The position numbers and the translations under genes are program-made. 64,000 nt of DNA from an uncultured Collinsella sp. (lineage in GTDB: Bacteria; Actinomycetota; Coriobacteriia; Coriobacteriales; Coriobacteriaceae), in assembly GCA_900541195.1 (NCBI GenBank), contig UQIY01000004.1, positions 9,134 to 73,133 on the forward strand. Direction: 5' to 3'. The first letter of the stretch is position 1. Each line of letters opens with the position of its first letter. Under the pieces are notes generated by a model. It made no database searches and was not told the DNA's origin. It saw only the letters and a program-made list of their open reading frames with translations. Shown here piece after piece: positions 40,355-48,881 of the stretch.

Positions 40355-41617
40355 GTGCAAAACACGAAGCAAAAGGCGAGCATCAAGCAAAAGTTGACCA
40401 TCGCGGCCATCTTTGGCGCCATGGGCCCTGGCCTTCTGGCGGCGCTTTCGGGCAATGACGCCGGCGGCATCGCCACGTATTCCAGCGCCGGTGCCAGCTA
40501 TGGCTACAAGATGCTGTGGATGCTTCCCGTCATGACCGTACTGCTCATCGTGACACAGGAGACTGCGGCGCGTTGTGGCTGCGTCACAGGCAAGGGCCTG
40601 GCGTCGCTCATTCGCGAGCGCTTTGGCGTGCGCAGGAGCGTGCTGGCCATGGCGGCGCTGCTGATCGCCAACACGGCCGTGACCATCTCGGAGTTTGCGG
40701 GTATCGCGAGCGGCCTTGCCCTCTTTGGCGTGCCGGCGAGCATCTCGGTGCCGCTGGTGGCGCTGCTGGTTTGGATGCTTACCATGTCGGGCAGCTTCCA
40801 GCGCATCGAGAAGATTCTGCTGCTGGTGAGCTGCGTGTTTGTGACCTACATCGTCGCTGCATTTATGGCTGGTCCCAGCTGGGGCGAGGTGGCGGTCGAC
40901 CTGGTTGTGCCCAACATCCAAAACGACCCCAGTTACGTGTCGCTTGTGGTCGCAACGATCGGCACCACCATCGCGCCGTGGATGATCTTCTTGGCGCAGA
41001 ACAACGTGGTCGATAAGAATGCGGGCGAGGACGATATCGTGCTGCAGCGTATCGACACCGTGAGCGGCTCGATTGCCGCCGATGTCATTGCCGGCTTTAT
41101 TATCATAACGACCGGTACGGTGTTGTTCCCTGCGGGCATTCAGATCAGCGATGCTGCCGACGCCGCCCGCGCGTTGGAGCCCATCGCGGGCCAGTGGTCC
41201 ACGGTGCTGTTTGCCTCGGGCCTGGTCGCGGCGAGCTTCTTGGCCGCCTGCGTGCTGCCGGGCGTTACGTCCAGCGCTATCTGCGAGGCATTTGGCTGGG
41301 AGCGCGGTGCCGATCGCAGCTGGGACGAGGCCCCGGTCTATCGCGGCATTATTACGGCTATCATTGGCATCTCTGCCGTGCTGGTGCTCATGCCCGGCGT
41401 CGACCTGTTCCAGATTATGATGACCTCGCAGGTCATCAACGGCGTGCTTTTGCCTGTGGTCCTGGTGTTCCAGGTGCTTATTGCCGCCGATCGACACATT
41501 ATGGGCGCCAACCGCAACGGCCGCGTGTGGAATGTGCTCACGTGGGCGACTATCGGTGTGATTACAGTGCTGACGGTCGTCATGTTTGTGCTGCAGGCGA
41601 TGGGCTACAGCGCGTAG
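40355..41617 (+). CDS. NRAMP-related magnesium transporter (NRMT-like)
   Basis: A 420-residue protein with about eleven membrane segments. The GTG at 40355 is used, because the longer open frame runs back into the upstream gene. It has the SLC11/NRAMP fold (GAMGPGLLAALSG at the start of TM1; TMs rich in GxxA). The metal-site motifs differ from true NRAMPs: TM1 reads D35-A-G-G where DPGN is standard, and TM6 reads A207-P-W where MPH is standard. Loss of the Met and Asn ligands is the hallmark described for NRMTs, which move Mg2+ and not only Mn2+/Fe2+; the studied example came from Eggerthella, a related actinobacterium. Pairing with an MgtE_N/CBS gene fits a magnesium role. A terminator follows. 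Confidence 0.85.
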   Translation: MQNTKQKASIKQKLTIAAIFGAMGPGLLAALSGNDAGGIATYSSAGASYGYKMLWMLPVMTVLLIVTQETAARCGCVTGKGLASLIRERFGVRRSVLAMAALLIANTAVTISEFAGIASGLALFGVPASISVPLVALLVWMLTMSGSFQRIEKILLLVSCVFVTYIVAAFMAGPSWGEVAVDLVVPNIQNDPSYVSLVVATIGTTIAPWMIFLAQNNVVDKNAGEDDIVLQRIDTVSGSIAADVIAGFIIITTGTVLFPAGIQISDAADAARALEPIAGQWSTVLFASGLVAASFLAACVLPGVTSSAICEAFGWERGADRSWDEAPVYRGIITAIIGISAVLVLMPGVDLFQIMMTSQVINGVLLPVVLVFQVLIAADRHIMGANRNGRVWNVLTWATIGVITVLTVVMFVLQAMGYSA

Positions 41618-41634
41618 CGCCTCTATTAGACTCT

Positions 41635-41670
41635 AAACAGGCCGCCGCCATGGGCTGCGGCCTGTTTTTT
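41635..41670 (+). terminator. Intrinsic terminator between converging genes
   Basis: Arms AAACAGGCCGC (41635-41645) and GCGGCCTGTTT (41657-41667), followed by TTT. It ends the NRMT operon and may also serve the converging acyltransferase gene. Confidence 0.88.
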
Positions 41671-41749
41671 GCCCACGGCCTCTCGGAGTCGGCTCGAAAA
41701 GAGCGATTTTGGGTTGTTTGCTGCGGGTGGAAGCAGATTTGGCTGCGCG

Positions 41750-43966
41750 TTACTTGTCGGTGCCTAGCTTGTGCGGTTTGTAGGCGAGGGCGCTGACGAG
41801 TGCATCGGCAGCGGATTTGACAGCCGCCGGCTGCGGATCGTTAACGTGATCCTCGGGATGCACGGGCAGGTCCTTCTTGACGGCATCGTGGATGAGCTTA
41901 AGGTACTCGGTCACACCCGCGTTCGAGAGGTGCGTGCCATCGCCATCGAACAGATCATTGCGGTTGGCACTATATCCGTACCAGTCGATAACGCGTACAT
42001 TCTTGTAGCGCGTGGCGGCGTTGGCGATGGCCTGGTTCGTGGACCCGACCCACGGCTGCGGGCTACGCGTGTTTACAAATACGACAATACGCTGCTCGCC
42101 GGCGTCGGCCATGATCGCGTCGACCTGGGCGTCCGTTACCAAACCGTTGGTGCCCAGGGCAAAGACCACGATCTTGCCGGCAAGGTTCTGCTGGATATAG
42201 CCCTCAAATGTCGCGCGGCCCGCATCAAACTGGCGGCCCTTTTCGGCATCGATATGGCTGTGCGGGAACACACCGTCAAAGGAATCAACGGCGCGCAGCG
42301 ACACGGAGTCACCGATCATCAACAGATCGTAGGAGCCATCGGGGAAGCCGTCGTTGTCCTTGTCGGTGTCGTCGGCCGCCTGCTGGTCGGTGGGCGCGGT
42401 GTTTTTGGCTTCCTTGTTCAGAACTTCTGCGCCCTCGCCGCTCAGCGCGGATGTGTCGGGCACAAAGATCAGGCCGCCCAGTGCAACGACCAACACGACA
42501 GTGCAGGCTGCGCAGACAGGGACGTGCGCGCGTGCCCAGTTGGCGGGCGTGGTGGTGCCATCGCGGAATTCGGCGACGGTGCGGCCGAAGGCACCCTTCC
42601 TAAACGGCGTTTCGATAAAGCGATAGGAGCACTCGGCTACGGCGACCACCACAAGTACCTGCAAGATGTACTGCCACCAGGGCGTATCGCTGATGTTGGA
42701 GACCGGGTTCATAAGCAGCAGCAGCGGATAGTGCCACAGATAGATACTGTACGAGCGCTTGCCAACCCACACGAGCGGCTCGGCGGACAGCGCGCGGGCA
42801 ACCATTCCCTGGGGCTGCACGCAGGCCGCGATGACCATGAGCGTGAGGATGGAGCATAACAGCGTGCCGCCGCGATACTGAAACGCGGTGTAGCCGTTGG
42901 TGAGCGCGACCATGGCGGCAAGGCCAACCAGACCCACGACGCCCAACACATCGATGGATGTGGGCGAGGACCAAAAGCGCACGAGGGCGCTCGGCTGTGC
43001 CGGAGCGGTATCGGCTGATTCGTCGGCCTTCTTGCCAGGCTTGTCCTCGGCGTTCTTGCCGTGCTTGGCGGCGCTAGCCAGGCGATTGAGCCCCAAACGA
43101 TGAGCGAGACGCACCGGCGCCAGGTCGCGATCGGGGATAAAGGCCATCCAGGCACCCAGCAGCAGCGAGAACACGCGGGTGTCGGTGCCGTAGTACACGC
43201 GGCTGGGGTCGGCGGCAGGGTTGTAAAGCACCATCATGGCGAGGGCAGATACCGCGGCAAGGCCCAGAACCACGCGGCGCGTGTTGGGCTTGCTCACATG
43301 CATGGATACCATGGCAAACAGCAGCGGCGGCCAAATCAGGTAGAACTGTTCCTCGATGGCAAGCGACCAAAAGTGCGTGAGCGGCGAGGGGTCGCCCAGA
43401 GCATTGAAGTACGAGACGTTTTGGGCAATCTGCCACCAGTTGTTGAAGAACAACAGCGACGGCAGGATGTCGGGGCGCATCTTGGTGAGCATCACGTGGT
43501 TAAAGATGGTGCACAGCGCGCAGGTCACGAACACTACCGTTACCACGGCGGGGACCAGGCGACGGATGCGGCGAATCCAGAAGCTCTTAAGGTCGATGCG
43601 GCCGGTCTTAGCGACTTCGTTGAGCAGCAAGCGCGTGATCAGATAGCCCGAAAGCACAAAGAAGATCGTGACGCCGAGCAGGCCGCCCTGAGCCCACGTG
43701 AGGTTGAGGTGATAGAGCACCACTGCGACGACGGCAAGCGTGCGCAAGCCGTCGAGGGCGGGGATATAGCGAGATTTGGGGCGCGTGGGCGCCTGTTCTT
43801 TTGCGGTGCTGTTGGTGCGGTCACCCTTGTTGGCGGGCACGCGATGAGAGCCTGCGGCGCGGCGCGGCTCGGTGGCTTGTCGGTTAGCGCGCGAACGTTC
43901 GTGCGGCGCTCGTTGATCGCTCGCGTGGCGTGAGCTGCGCGAGCTCGATCGCGGGAATTGTTCCAT
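41750..43966 (-). CDS. OatA-like acyltransferase with SGNH esterase domain
   Basis: A 738-residue protein. After a basic, Arg/Pro-rich N-terminal extension of about 65 residues comes an acyltransferase-3 membrane domain (about 66-460) with YIPALDGLRTLAVVAVVLYH, GVTIFFVLSGYLITRLLLNE and FWSLAIEEQFYLIWP. Between helices there is a Lys/Ala/Asp-rich cytoplasmic loop (about 290-325). The C-terminal extracytoplasmic SGNH domain (about 540-690) has GDSVSLRA (nucleophile near residue 553), a GTNG oxyanion motif and DGTHLSNAG. This is the layout of OatA-type peptidoglycan or exopolysaccharide O-acetyltransferases. The acceptor sugar cannot be told from the sequence. Confidence 0.88.
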   Translation of the reverse strand: MEQFPRSSSRSSRHASDQRAPHERSRANRQATEPRRAAGSHRVPANKGDRTNSTAKEQAPTRPKSRYIPALDGLRTLAVVAVVLYHLNLTWAQGGLLGVTIFFVLSGYLITRLLLNEVAKTGRIDLKSFWIRRIRRLVPAVVTVVFVTCALCTIFNHVMLTKMRPDILPSLLFFNNWWQIAQNVSYFNALGDPSPLTHFWSLAIEEQFYLIWPPLLFAMVSMHVSKPNTRRVVLGLAAVSALAMMVLYNPAADPSRVYYGTDTRVFSLLLGAWMAFIPDRDLAPVRLAHRLGLNRLASAAKHGKNAEDKPGKKADESADTAPAQPSALVRFWSSPTSIDVLGVVGLVGLAAMVALTNGYTAFQYRGGTLLCSILTLMVIAACVQPQGMVARALSAEPLVWVGKRSYSIYLWHYPLLLLMNPVSNISDTPWWQYILQVLVVVAVAECSYRFIETPFRKGAFGRTVAEFRDGTTTPANWARAHVPVCAACTVVLVVALGGLIFVPDTSALSGEGAEVLNKEAKNTAPTDQQAADDTDKDNDGFPDGSYDLLMIGDSVSLRAVDSFDGVFPHSHIDAEKGRQFDAGRATFEGYIQQNLAGKIVVFALGTNGLVTDAQVDAIMADAGEQRIVVFVNTRSPQPWVGSTNQAIANAATRYKNVRVIDWYGYSANRNDLFDGDGTHLSNAGVTEYLKLIHDAVKKDLPVHPEDHVNDPQPAAVKSAADALVSALAYKPHKLGTDK

Positions 43967-44152
43967 AAAACATCATCCAATGACGAGAATAATCAGCACG
44001 TTTTCATTGTAACCGCCTGCTCCTGTGAATGCTTGCTGCCGGCGCAAGCTCAAGCGCGCGTCCACATCAAAGTGAACTAAAGTTATAGAGGCGCGAGAGC
44101 GCACGATTGACGGCCAACAGCGGGCGCAGAGCCCGCGGACGAGGAGGTTTCC

Positions 44153-45148
44153 ATGGCAGATTGCGGCATCGTTGCGGTGTTCGGCAGCATGAACATGGAC
44201 CTTTCGGTGGCGTGCGAGCGCATGCCGCGTGCGGGCGAGACCGTCGGCGGCAGCGGATTTATCACCAACGCCGGCGGTAAGGGCGCCAACCAGGCCGTGG
44301 CAGCTGCGCACATGGGCGCGCGCACGTGCATGATCGGCGCGGTCGGGCGCGATGCGTTTGGCACGTCGCTCGTGGCGGGGCTCCAAGATGCTGGCGTGGA
44401 CTGTGACTTTGTGGCGCGTCGCGATGATGTGGAGACGGGAACGGCGACCATCATTCGCTGCGAGGGCGACAACCGCATCGTGCTGTCACCGGGCGCCAAC
44501 CATGCGCTTGCGGGCGAGGACGTTGCCCGCGCGCTGAGACGTCTGGTGGCCGATGAGCTCGACGGCGACGCCAGCGAGATTGCCCCGGCTGCCGGAAGCG
44601 TCTTTATCGCCCAGGGCGAATGTGACCTTGCGGCGACTGCCGAGGCGCTTGTTTGCGCTCACGAGCTGGGGTTCTATACGGTCTTTAATCCGGCGCCTGC
44701 CTGTGAGTTGCCTGCGGAGGTCTGGTCTGCAGTCGACCTGGTCTGCCCCAACGAGACCGAGTGCCAGGTGCTGACGGGCATCTTGCCCGCGGATGATGCG
44801 AGCTGTGTCGCGGCGCTCAATGCCCTGCTCGCCAAGGGTGCCGGAGCTGCGGTCATCACGTTGGGCGGCGCCGGGTCGGTTACGCTTGGCGATGACGGCG
44901 AGCTGCTGCGCATGCCGGCGCTTTCGAGTGCGGTGGTCGATACGACGGCCGCGGGCGATACATTTATCGGTGCGCTTGCCGCGGCTCGTCTGGAGGGCCT
45001 GCCGCTCTTTGAGTGCATGGCGGCGGGCGCACGCGCCTCGGCGGTGACGGTGTCGCGCCTGGGCGCACAGCAGTCGATTCCCACGCGTGCCGAAGTTGAG
45101 CGCGTGTTTGATTTAGACGATTTAGTACAAGACGGAGAAGCGGAGTAG
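44153..45148 (+). CDS. rbsK: Ribokinase (PfkB family)
   Basis: A 331-residue sugar kinase preceded by GAGGAGG. Family signatures are GSMNMDLSVACERMPRAGET at the N-terminus, NAGGKGANQAVAAAHMGA, and the C-terminal DTTAAGDTFIGALA with catalytic D269 and the anion hole. NPAPA and PNETE are typical of ribokinase rather than fructokinase. The nucleoside hydrolase gene starts 4 bases after its stop, so the pair should release ribose from nucleosides and phosphorylate it to ribose 5-phosphate. Confidence 0.88.
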   Translation: MADCGIVAVFGSMNMDLSVACERMPRAGETVGGSGFITNAGGKGANQAVAAAHMGARTCMIGAVGRDAFGTSLVAGLQDAGVDCDFVARRDDVETGTATIIRCEGDNRIVLSPGANHALAGEDVARALRRLVADELDGDASEIAPAAGSVFIAQGECDLAATAEALVCAHELGFYTVFNPAPACELPAEVWSAVDLVCPNETECQVLTGILPADDASCVAALNALLAKGAGAAVITLGGAGSVTLGDDGELLRMPALSSAVVDTTAAGDTFIGALAAARLEGLPLFECMAAGARASAVTVSRLGAQQSIPTRAEVERVFDLDDLVQDGEAE

Positions 45149-45152
45149 AACA

Positions 45153-46127
45153 ATGGCAATTAAGAAGCTGATCCTTGATCTGGATATGGGCGTGGACGAT
45201 GCGATGGCGCTTGCCTATGCCATCGCGAGCCCCGAGGTGGAGCTCGTCGGCATTACCACGTGCTTTGGCAACGTGCGCGTCGACCAGTCGGCGCATAACT
45301 GCTTGGCGGTGCTCGACCTGTTGGGTCGTCCCGAGGTGCCGGTGTACCTGGGTGCCGACCGTCCTCTTCAGGCGACTGAGCCCTATACGCCGCCGGCGTC
45401 CACCGCGCTCATTCACGGCAAGAACGGCATCGGCGGCGCGAGCGTGCCCGCGTCGCCCTACGAGCCGGTGGGGGCGACGTCTGCCGACGGCAACGCTGCG
45501 GTCGATTATCTGATCGATGCCGCGCGCACCTATGGTCCCGATCTGGTTTACGTAGCGACCGGCCCGCTTTCCAACCTGGCGCTTGCCCTGGAGCGCGATG
45601 CGGCAGCGGTGATGTCTATCGGCCGCGTGGTGGTTATGGGCGGCGCCCTGACCGTGCCCGGCAACGTGAGTGCGGGCGCCGAGGCCAACATGGCAAGTGA
45701 TCCCGAGGCGGCCGACGCCGTGCTGCGTTCGGGCCGCAAACTCACTATGGTGGGTTTGGATGTGACGCATCGCGTGGTGCTCACGCGTCGCGACATTGCC
45801 GGCTGGACGGGCTCGGGCACCATGGCGGGCTGCGCATTTGCGAGCATGGTCGAGCATTACATTGGCTCGTACGAGATGAACGCCCCCTACCTTGGTGGCT
45901 GCGCGCTGCACGATCCGCTTGCCGTCGCCGTGGCGATTGACCCCACGCTCGTGGGTGCGCTCGGCTGCAATCTGCGTGTTGATCTGCTGGGCGAGTATCG
46001 CGGCCGCACCATTTGCGATGAGCACCGCCTGTCCGATCCGGACAAGAGCGCGCTTGTGGCACTGACCGTGGATGCCCCGCGCTTCCTGTCCGAGTTCAAG
46101 ACGCGCATGGCCCGCATCCTAGGCTAG
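45153..46127 (+). CDS. Nucleoside hydrolase
   Basis: A 324-residue IUNH-family enzyme that splits the N-glycosidic bond of nucleosides to base and ribose. The calcium-binding motif, usually DTDPGxDDA, reads DLDMGVDDAMAL: the key aspartates are kept but the proline is replaced. ATGPLSNLALAL and VVMGGALTVPGNVSAGAEAN are well conserved, and the late aspartate is in GGCALHDPLAVA. It is co-transcribed with ribokinase (4-base gap), supporting ribonucleoside salvage. No transporter gene is adjacent. Confidence 0.88.
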   Translation: MAIKKLILDLDMGVDDAMALAYAIASPEVELVGITTCFGNVRVDQSAHNCLAVLDLLGRPEVPVYLGADRPLQATEPYTPPASTALIHGKNGIGGASVPASPYEPVGATSADGNAAVDYLIDAARTYGPDLVYVATGPLSNLALALERDAAAVMSIGRVVVMGGALTVPGNVSAGAEANMASDPEAADAVLRSGRKLTMVGLDVTHRVVLTRRDIAGWTGSGTMAGCAFASMVEHYIGSYEMNAPYLGGCALHDPLAVAVAIDPTLVGALGCNLRVDLLGEYRGRTICDEHRLSDPDKSALVALTVDAPRFLSEFKTRMARILG

Positions 46128-46224
46128 GCTCGGGATCGAAGCACGCCCATCTGCTCGATGTGGCCGCTGGCGGGCCGACATCTACCGTTCGCCAGCCCGA
46201 TGGTCCCCGGGGCGGGGAGAGCGC

Positions 46225-46230
46225 TATAAT
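46225..46230 (+). promoter_or_regulatory. Promoter -10 box (TATAAT) of the beta-glucoside operon
   Basis: A perfect TATAAT 15 bases before the first antiterminator target. Transcription would start near 46237, just ahead of it. The -35 region is GC-rich and weak. Confidence 0.6.
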
Positions 46231-46244
46231 GCATTCTGCATCTT

Positions 46245-46274
46245 GGATTGTTACTCCTGTGTGGAGGCATGCCC
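46245..46274 (+). promoter_or_regulatory. Ribonucleic antiterminator (RAT) site 1
   Basis: GGATTGTTACT, then a small CTCC/GGAG hairpin, then AGGCATGCCC. This matches the LicT/BglG RAT layout (GGATTGTTACT...AGGCAAAACC) with a 2-bp closing GG/CC. It should bind the dimeric RNA-binding domain of the protein encoded at 46377. Confidence 0.75.
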
Positions 46275-46290
46275 AAGAGCAATACAACAC

Positions 46291-46347
46291 GGATTGTTAC
46301 GTAAGGCATGACCGCAATAGCACTGCTATTGGCTATCATGCCTTTTT
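46291..46347 (+). terminator. RAT site 2 overlapping a terminator, transcription attenuator
   Basis: A second GGATTGTTAC (46291-46300) continues into GGCATGACC, whose bases are also the 5' arm of a hairpin (AAGGCATGA with TCATGCCTT, plus CAATAG with CTATTG) ending in five T (46343-46347). Binding of the antiterminator to the RAT would block the terminator, the classic bgl/lic control. Confidence 0.75.
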
Positions 46348-46376
46348 CTGTGAGTGTTCTTGAAAGGAGGTTCACC

Positions 46377-47216
46377 ATGCTTGCAATTAAAAAGCTTAAC
46401 AACAACGCGGTTCTTTGCCGTGACGGACAGGGGCGAGATGTCATCGCCATGGGCAGGGGCGTCGGTTTCGGCGGAGATTTTCCTCGAGAGCTCCCTCTTT
46501 CTAAAATCGAGCATACGTTTTACGACATTGATCCTAAAGGACAAGATGTCATGAGGGATCTTCCCTCGGATATCGTGATGTTTGCGGCGAAAGTTATGGA
46601 CATCGTTGCCAACGAACTGCCCTACGACCTCTCGACCAATGCGACGCTGTTCATGGCTGATCACCTGTCGTTTGACGTTGCGCGAGCCCAAAAGGGGGTC
46701 CGCATCGCGATGCCTCTTGCCTATGAAGTGCGGGAGACGTATCCGAAGGAATACAAGGCTGCCCAGTTTATCGTCATGCGACTCGAGAAGGAGCTCGGAG
46801 AGCGGCTTCCCAAGGATGAGATTGCCAGTATTGCGATGAATCTCGTGAACGCACGGGTTGTTGAAGCCGTCAAAGCCACGGCCGAGCCCGCAAAGCAGTT
46901 CGACGATATGCTCGAGGACGTTATCGAGATTCTCGAAAGCGATTTCCGCATTATTGTCGACCGCGATTCCTTTGATTTCACCCGCTTCGCCACGCATCTG
47001 CGGTACCTGTTCAAGCGCATTCAAGCCGGCGAGTCGCTGAACAGCGCCAACATGCAGATGTACAAGAACTTTCGTGAGGAGTTTCCGCAGTTGGCAGAGT
47101 GCGTGAAGCATATCGGTTCCTATTGTCGTGAAACGTGGGACGCCACGCTCTCCGAGGAGGAGGAACTCTATCTGATGATCCATCTCAACCGGATCATCTC
47201 CAAAAAAGGATTGTAA
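46377..47216 (+). CDS. BglG/LicT-family transcription antiterminator
   Basis: A 279-residue protein with AAAGGAGGT directly before the ATG at 46377. Residues about 1-58 are the CAT RNA-binding domain (KKLNNNAVLCRDGQGRDVIAM, MGRGVGFG). Two PTS regulation domains follow, at about 70-165 (with NATLFMADHLSFDVARAQKG) and 175-279 (with RFATHLRYLFKRIQAG), each carrying conserved histidines phosphorylated by PTS proteins. It controls its own leader through RAT sites at 46245 and 46291. The PTS permease gene follows 70 bases later and a 6-phospho-beta-glucosidase after that, so it regulates beta-glucoside use. Confidence 0.92.
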   Translation: MLAIKKLNNNAVLCRDGQGRDVIAMGRGVGFGGDFPRELPLSKIEHTFYDIDPKGQDVMRDLPSDIVMFAAKVMDIVANELPYDLSTNATLFMADHLSFDVARAQKGVRIAMPLAYEVRETYPKEYKAAQFIVMRLEKELGERLPKDEIASIAMNLVNARVVEAVKATAEPAKQFDDMLEDVIEILESDFRIIVDRDSFDFTRFATHLRYLFKRIQAGESLNSANMQMYKNFREEFPQLAECVKHIGSYCRETWDATLSEEEELYLMIHLNRIISKKGL

Positions 47217-47286
47217 CCCGTAGCCATTCGGGGCATGACCTTTGCCGATTCGAACGGTAAGCCAAGATTGTGCAAAGGAGCCAATG

Positions 47287-48735
47287 ATGGCAAATTACAA
47301 AAAGGTGGCAGAGCAGATTCTCTCCACTGTGGGCGGGGCGGAAAACGTGGCTTCGGTTACGCATTGCATGACGCGCCTGCGCTTCAACCTCAAGGATGAA
47401 AGCCTCTCGAATGATGAGAAGCTTGAGGACATCTCGTCTATCATCAGCGTCGTGCACGCCGGAGGGCAGGTGCAGCTGGTGGTCGGGCCCACGGTCGACA
47501 AGGTCTACGACGAGGTTTGTAAGCAGGGCGGATTCGAGGTCACGGTATCGATTGACGAGGAACTCGATGGCCCTCAGCTTAGCTGGAAGGAGCGCTTGGC
47601 GCCCAAGCACCTCTTCAATCAGCTGCTCGATGCCGTGAGCGGCGCTATCACCCCGATCCTTCCGATCTTTTGTGTCGCCGGTATCTTCAAGATGCTCGTT
47701 ATTCTGTTTGGGCCCGAAGGCGCCGGTTTTATGTCCGAAACGAGCGACCTGTATCGGATCCTTTCCCTGGTGGGCGATGCGGCGTATTACTACTTCCCGG
47801 TGTTTGCCGCCTATAGCTCGGCTAAGAAGTTCAAAACGAGTCCTGTGCTGGCACTGCTCATCGCTGTTGTGATGATTTATCCCGACATGCTCGCTATTGT
47901 TGAGGACGGAAAGCCTTTCAGCGTCTTCGGCATCCCCATGCAGCTCGTCAACTACACCCAGGCTGTTCTTCCGGTCATCTTGATCACCTGGGCCCAGTCC
48001 TATGTTGAGCGCTTCTTTAAGAAGATCTCGCCTGATATGTTGCGCATTCTGATCGTACCCGTGGGTACGGTGCTCGTGATGTTGCCGGTCGCGCTGTGCC
48101 TCTGCGGCCCTGCCGTCCAATTTGTCATGGGCCTTGTGGCCGATTTCATCATTTGGCTCGCCTCTGTTGCCGGTCCCGCTGCGACCGCGGTTATCGGCGC
48201 ATTCTGGAATCTGATCATCGCCACCGGCATGCACGTGCCGATCTATACCGCCATATTGCCCGCCGCGCTCCAGAACGGTTACGACGCCATCTTATACCCC
48301 GGCACCGCGGTTGTAGCCTACACCACGCTTGCCATCGCGCTCGCCTATGGCCTGCGCGCTAAGGGCAAGGAGAGTCGAGCCACGGGCTGGAACTTGTTCA
48401 TCACCTATGCCTTCGGTCGCGTGAGTGAGCCCATCATCTACGGCATCCTGTTTCGCGACAAGAAGGCTCTTGCCTGGAACATGATTGGTGGTGCTGTCGG
48501 TGGTCTGCTGGTAAGCCTTCTTCATGCCAACGTCTATATCTTCACTGGCGTTGGTTTCCCATGGATGAACGTGCTCATGTTTGCTCAGGATATCATCCCT
48601 GGCACCATCGGGTGTCTTGCTGGCGGTGCCGTGACGTTTGCGTTGGCGATGATTTTTGGATTTGAAGGACAGGAGAAGATGCCGTTGAAGTCCAAGAGCG
48701 GCGATTCTGAGGCCGTTGAATCCGTCGAGGCATAA
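47287..48735 (+). CDS. Beta-glucoside PTS permease, EIIBC
   Basis: A 482-residue protein. Either ATG at 47284 or 47287 is possible; 47287 has better spacing from AAAGGAG. Residues about 1-80 are the EIIB domain with the phospho-cysteine in VTHCMTRLRF. Residues about 100-460 are the EIIC membrane domain of the glucose/beta-glucoside superfamily (LLDAVSGAITPILPIFCVAG, GRVSEPIIYGILFRDKKA). The EIIA domain usually fused at the C-terminus of BglF is absent; the protein ends about 15 residues after the last helix, so phosphoryl transfer must use a separate EIIA. It should import and phosphorylate aryl-beta-glucosides or cellobiose-like sugars. Confidence 0.9.
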   Translation: MANYKKVAEQILSTVGGAENVASVTHCMTRLRFNLKDESLSNDEKLEDISSIISVVHAGGQVQLVVGPTVDKVYDEVCKQGGFEVTVSIDEELDGPQLSWKERLAPKHLFNQLLDAVSGAITPILPIFCVAGIFKMLVILFGPEGAGFMSETSDLYRILSLVGDAAYYYFPVFAAYSSAKKFKTSPVLALLIAVVMIYPDMLAIVEDGKPFSVFGIPMQLVNYTQAVLPVILITWAQSYVERFFKKISPDMLRILIVPVGTVLVMLPVALCLCGPAVQFVMGLVADFIIWLASVAGPAATAVIGAFWNLIIATGMHVPIYTAILPAALQNGYDAILYPGTAVVAYTTLAIALAYGLRAKGKESRATGWNLFITYAFGRVSEPIIYGILFRDKKALAWNMIGGAVGGLLVSLLHANVYIFTGVGFPWMNVLMFAQDIIPGTIGCLAGGAVTFALAMIFGFEGQEKMPLKSKSGDSEAVESVEA

Positions 48736-48763
48736 GAGGCTACTACACAAATATGCTCCTCAG

Positions 48764-48816
48764 CCGTTGCGCGGTCCGACCCCTTGGCCGCGCAACGGTA
48801 CTGTGCTGTTGCGCGG
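48764..48816 (+). promoter_or_regulatory. Alternative hairpins in the PTS - GH1 spacer
   Basis: CCGCGCAACGG (48788-48798) can pair with CCGTTGCGCGG upstream (48764-48774, 11 bp perfect) or with GTTGCGCGG downstream (48808-48816). The two stems are mutually exclusive. No T-run follows, so it could set mRNA processing or translation of the glucosidase gene rather than terminate. Confidence 0.5.
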
Positions 48817-48881
48817 CACTTGCCGAGTCCGTTGCGTTCGACAGTGTGGGCCGGGAATTTGATAGAAAGGACGACACCATA

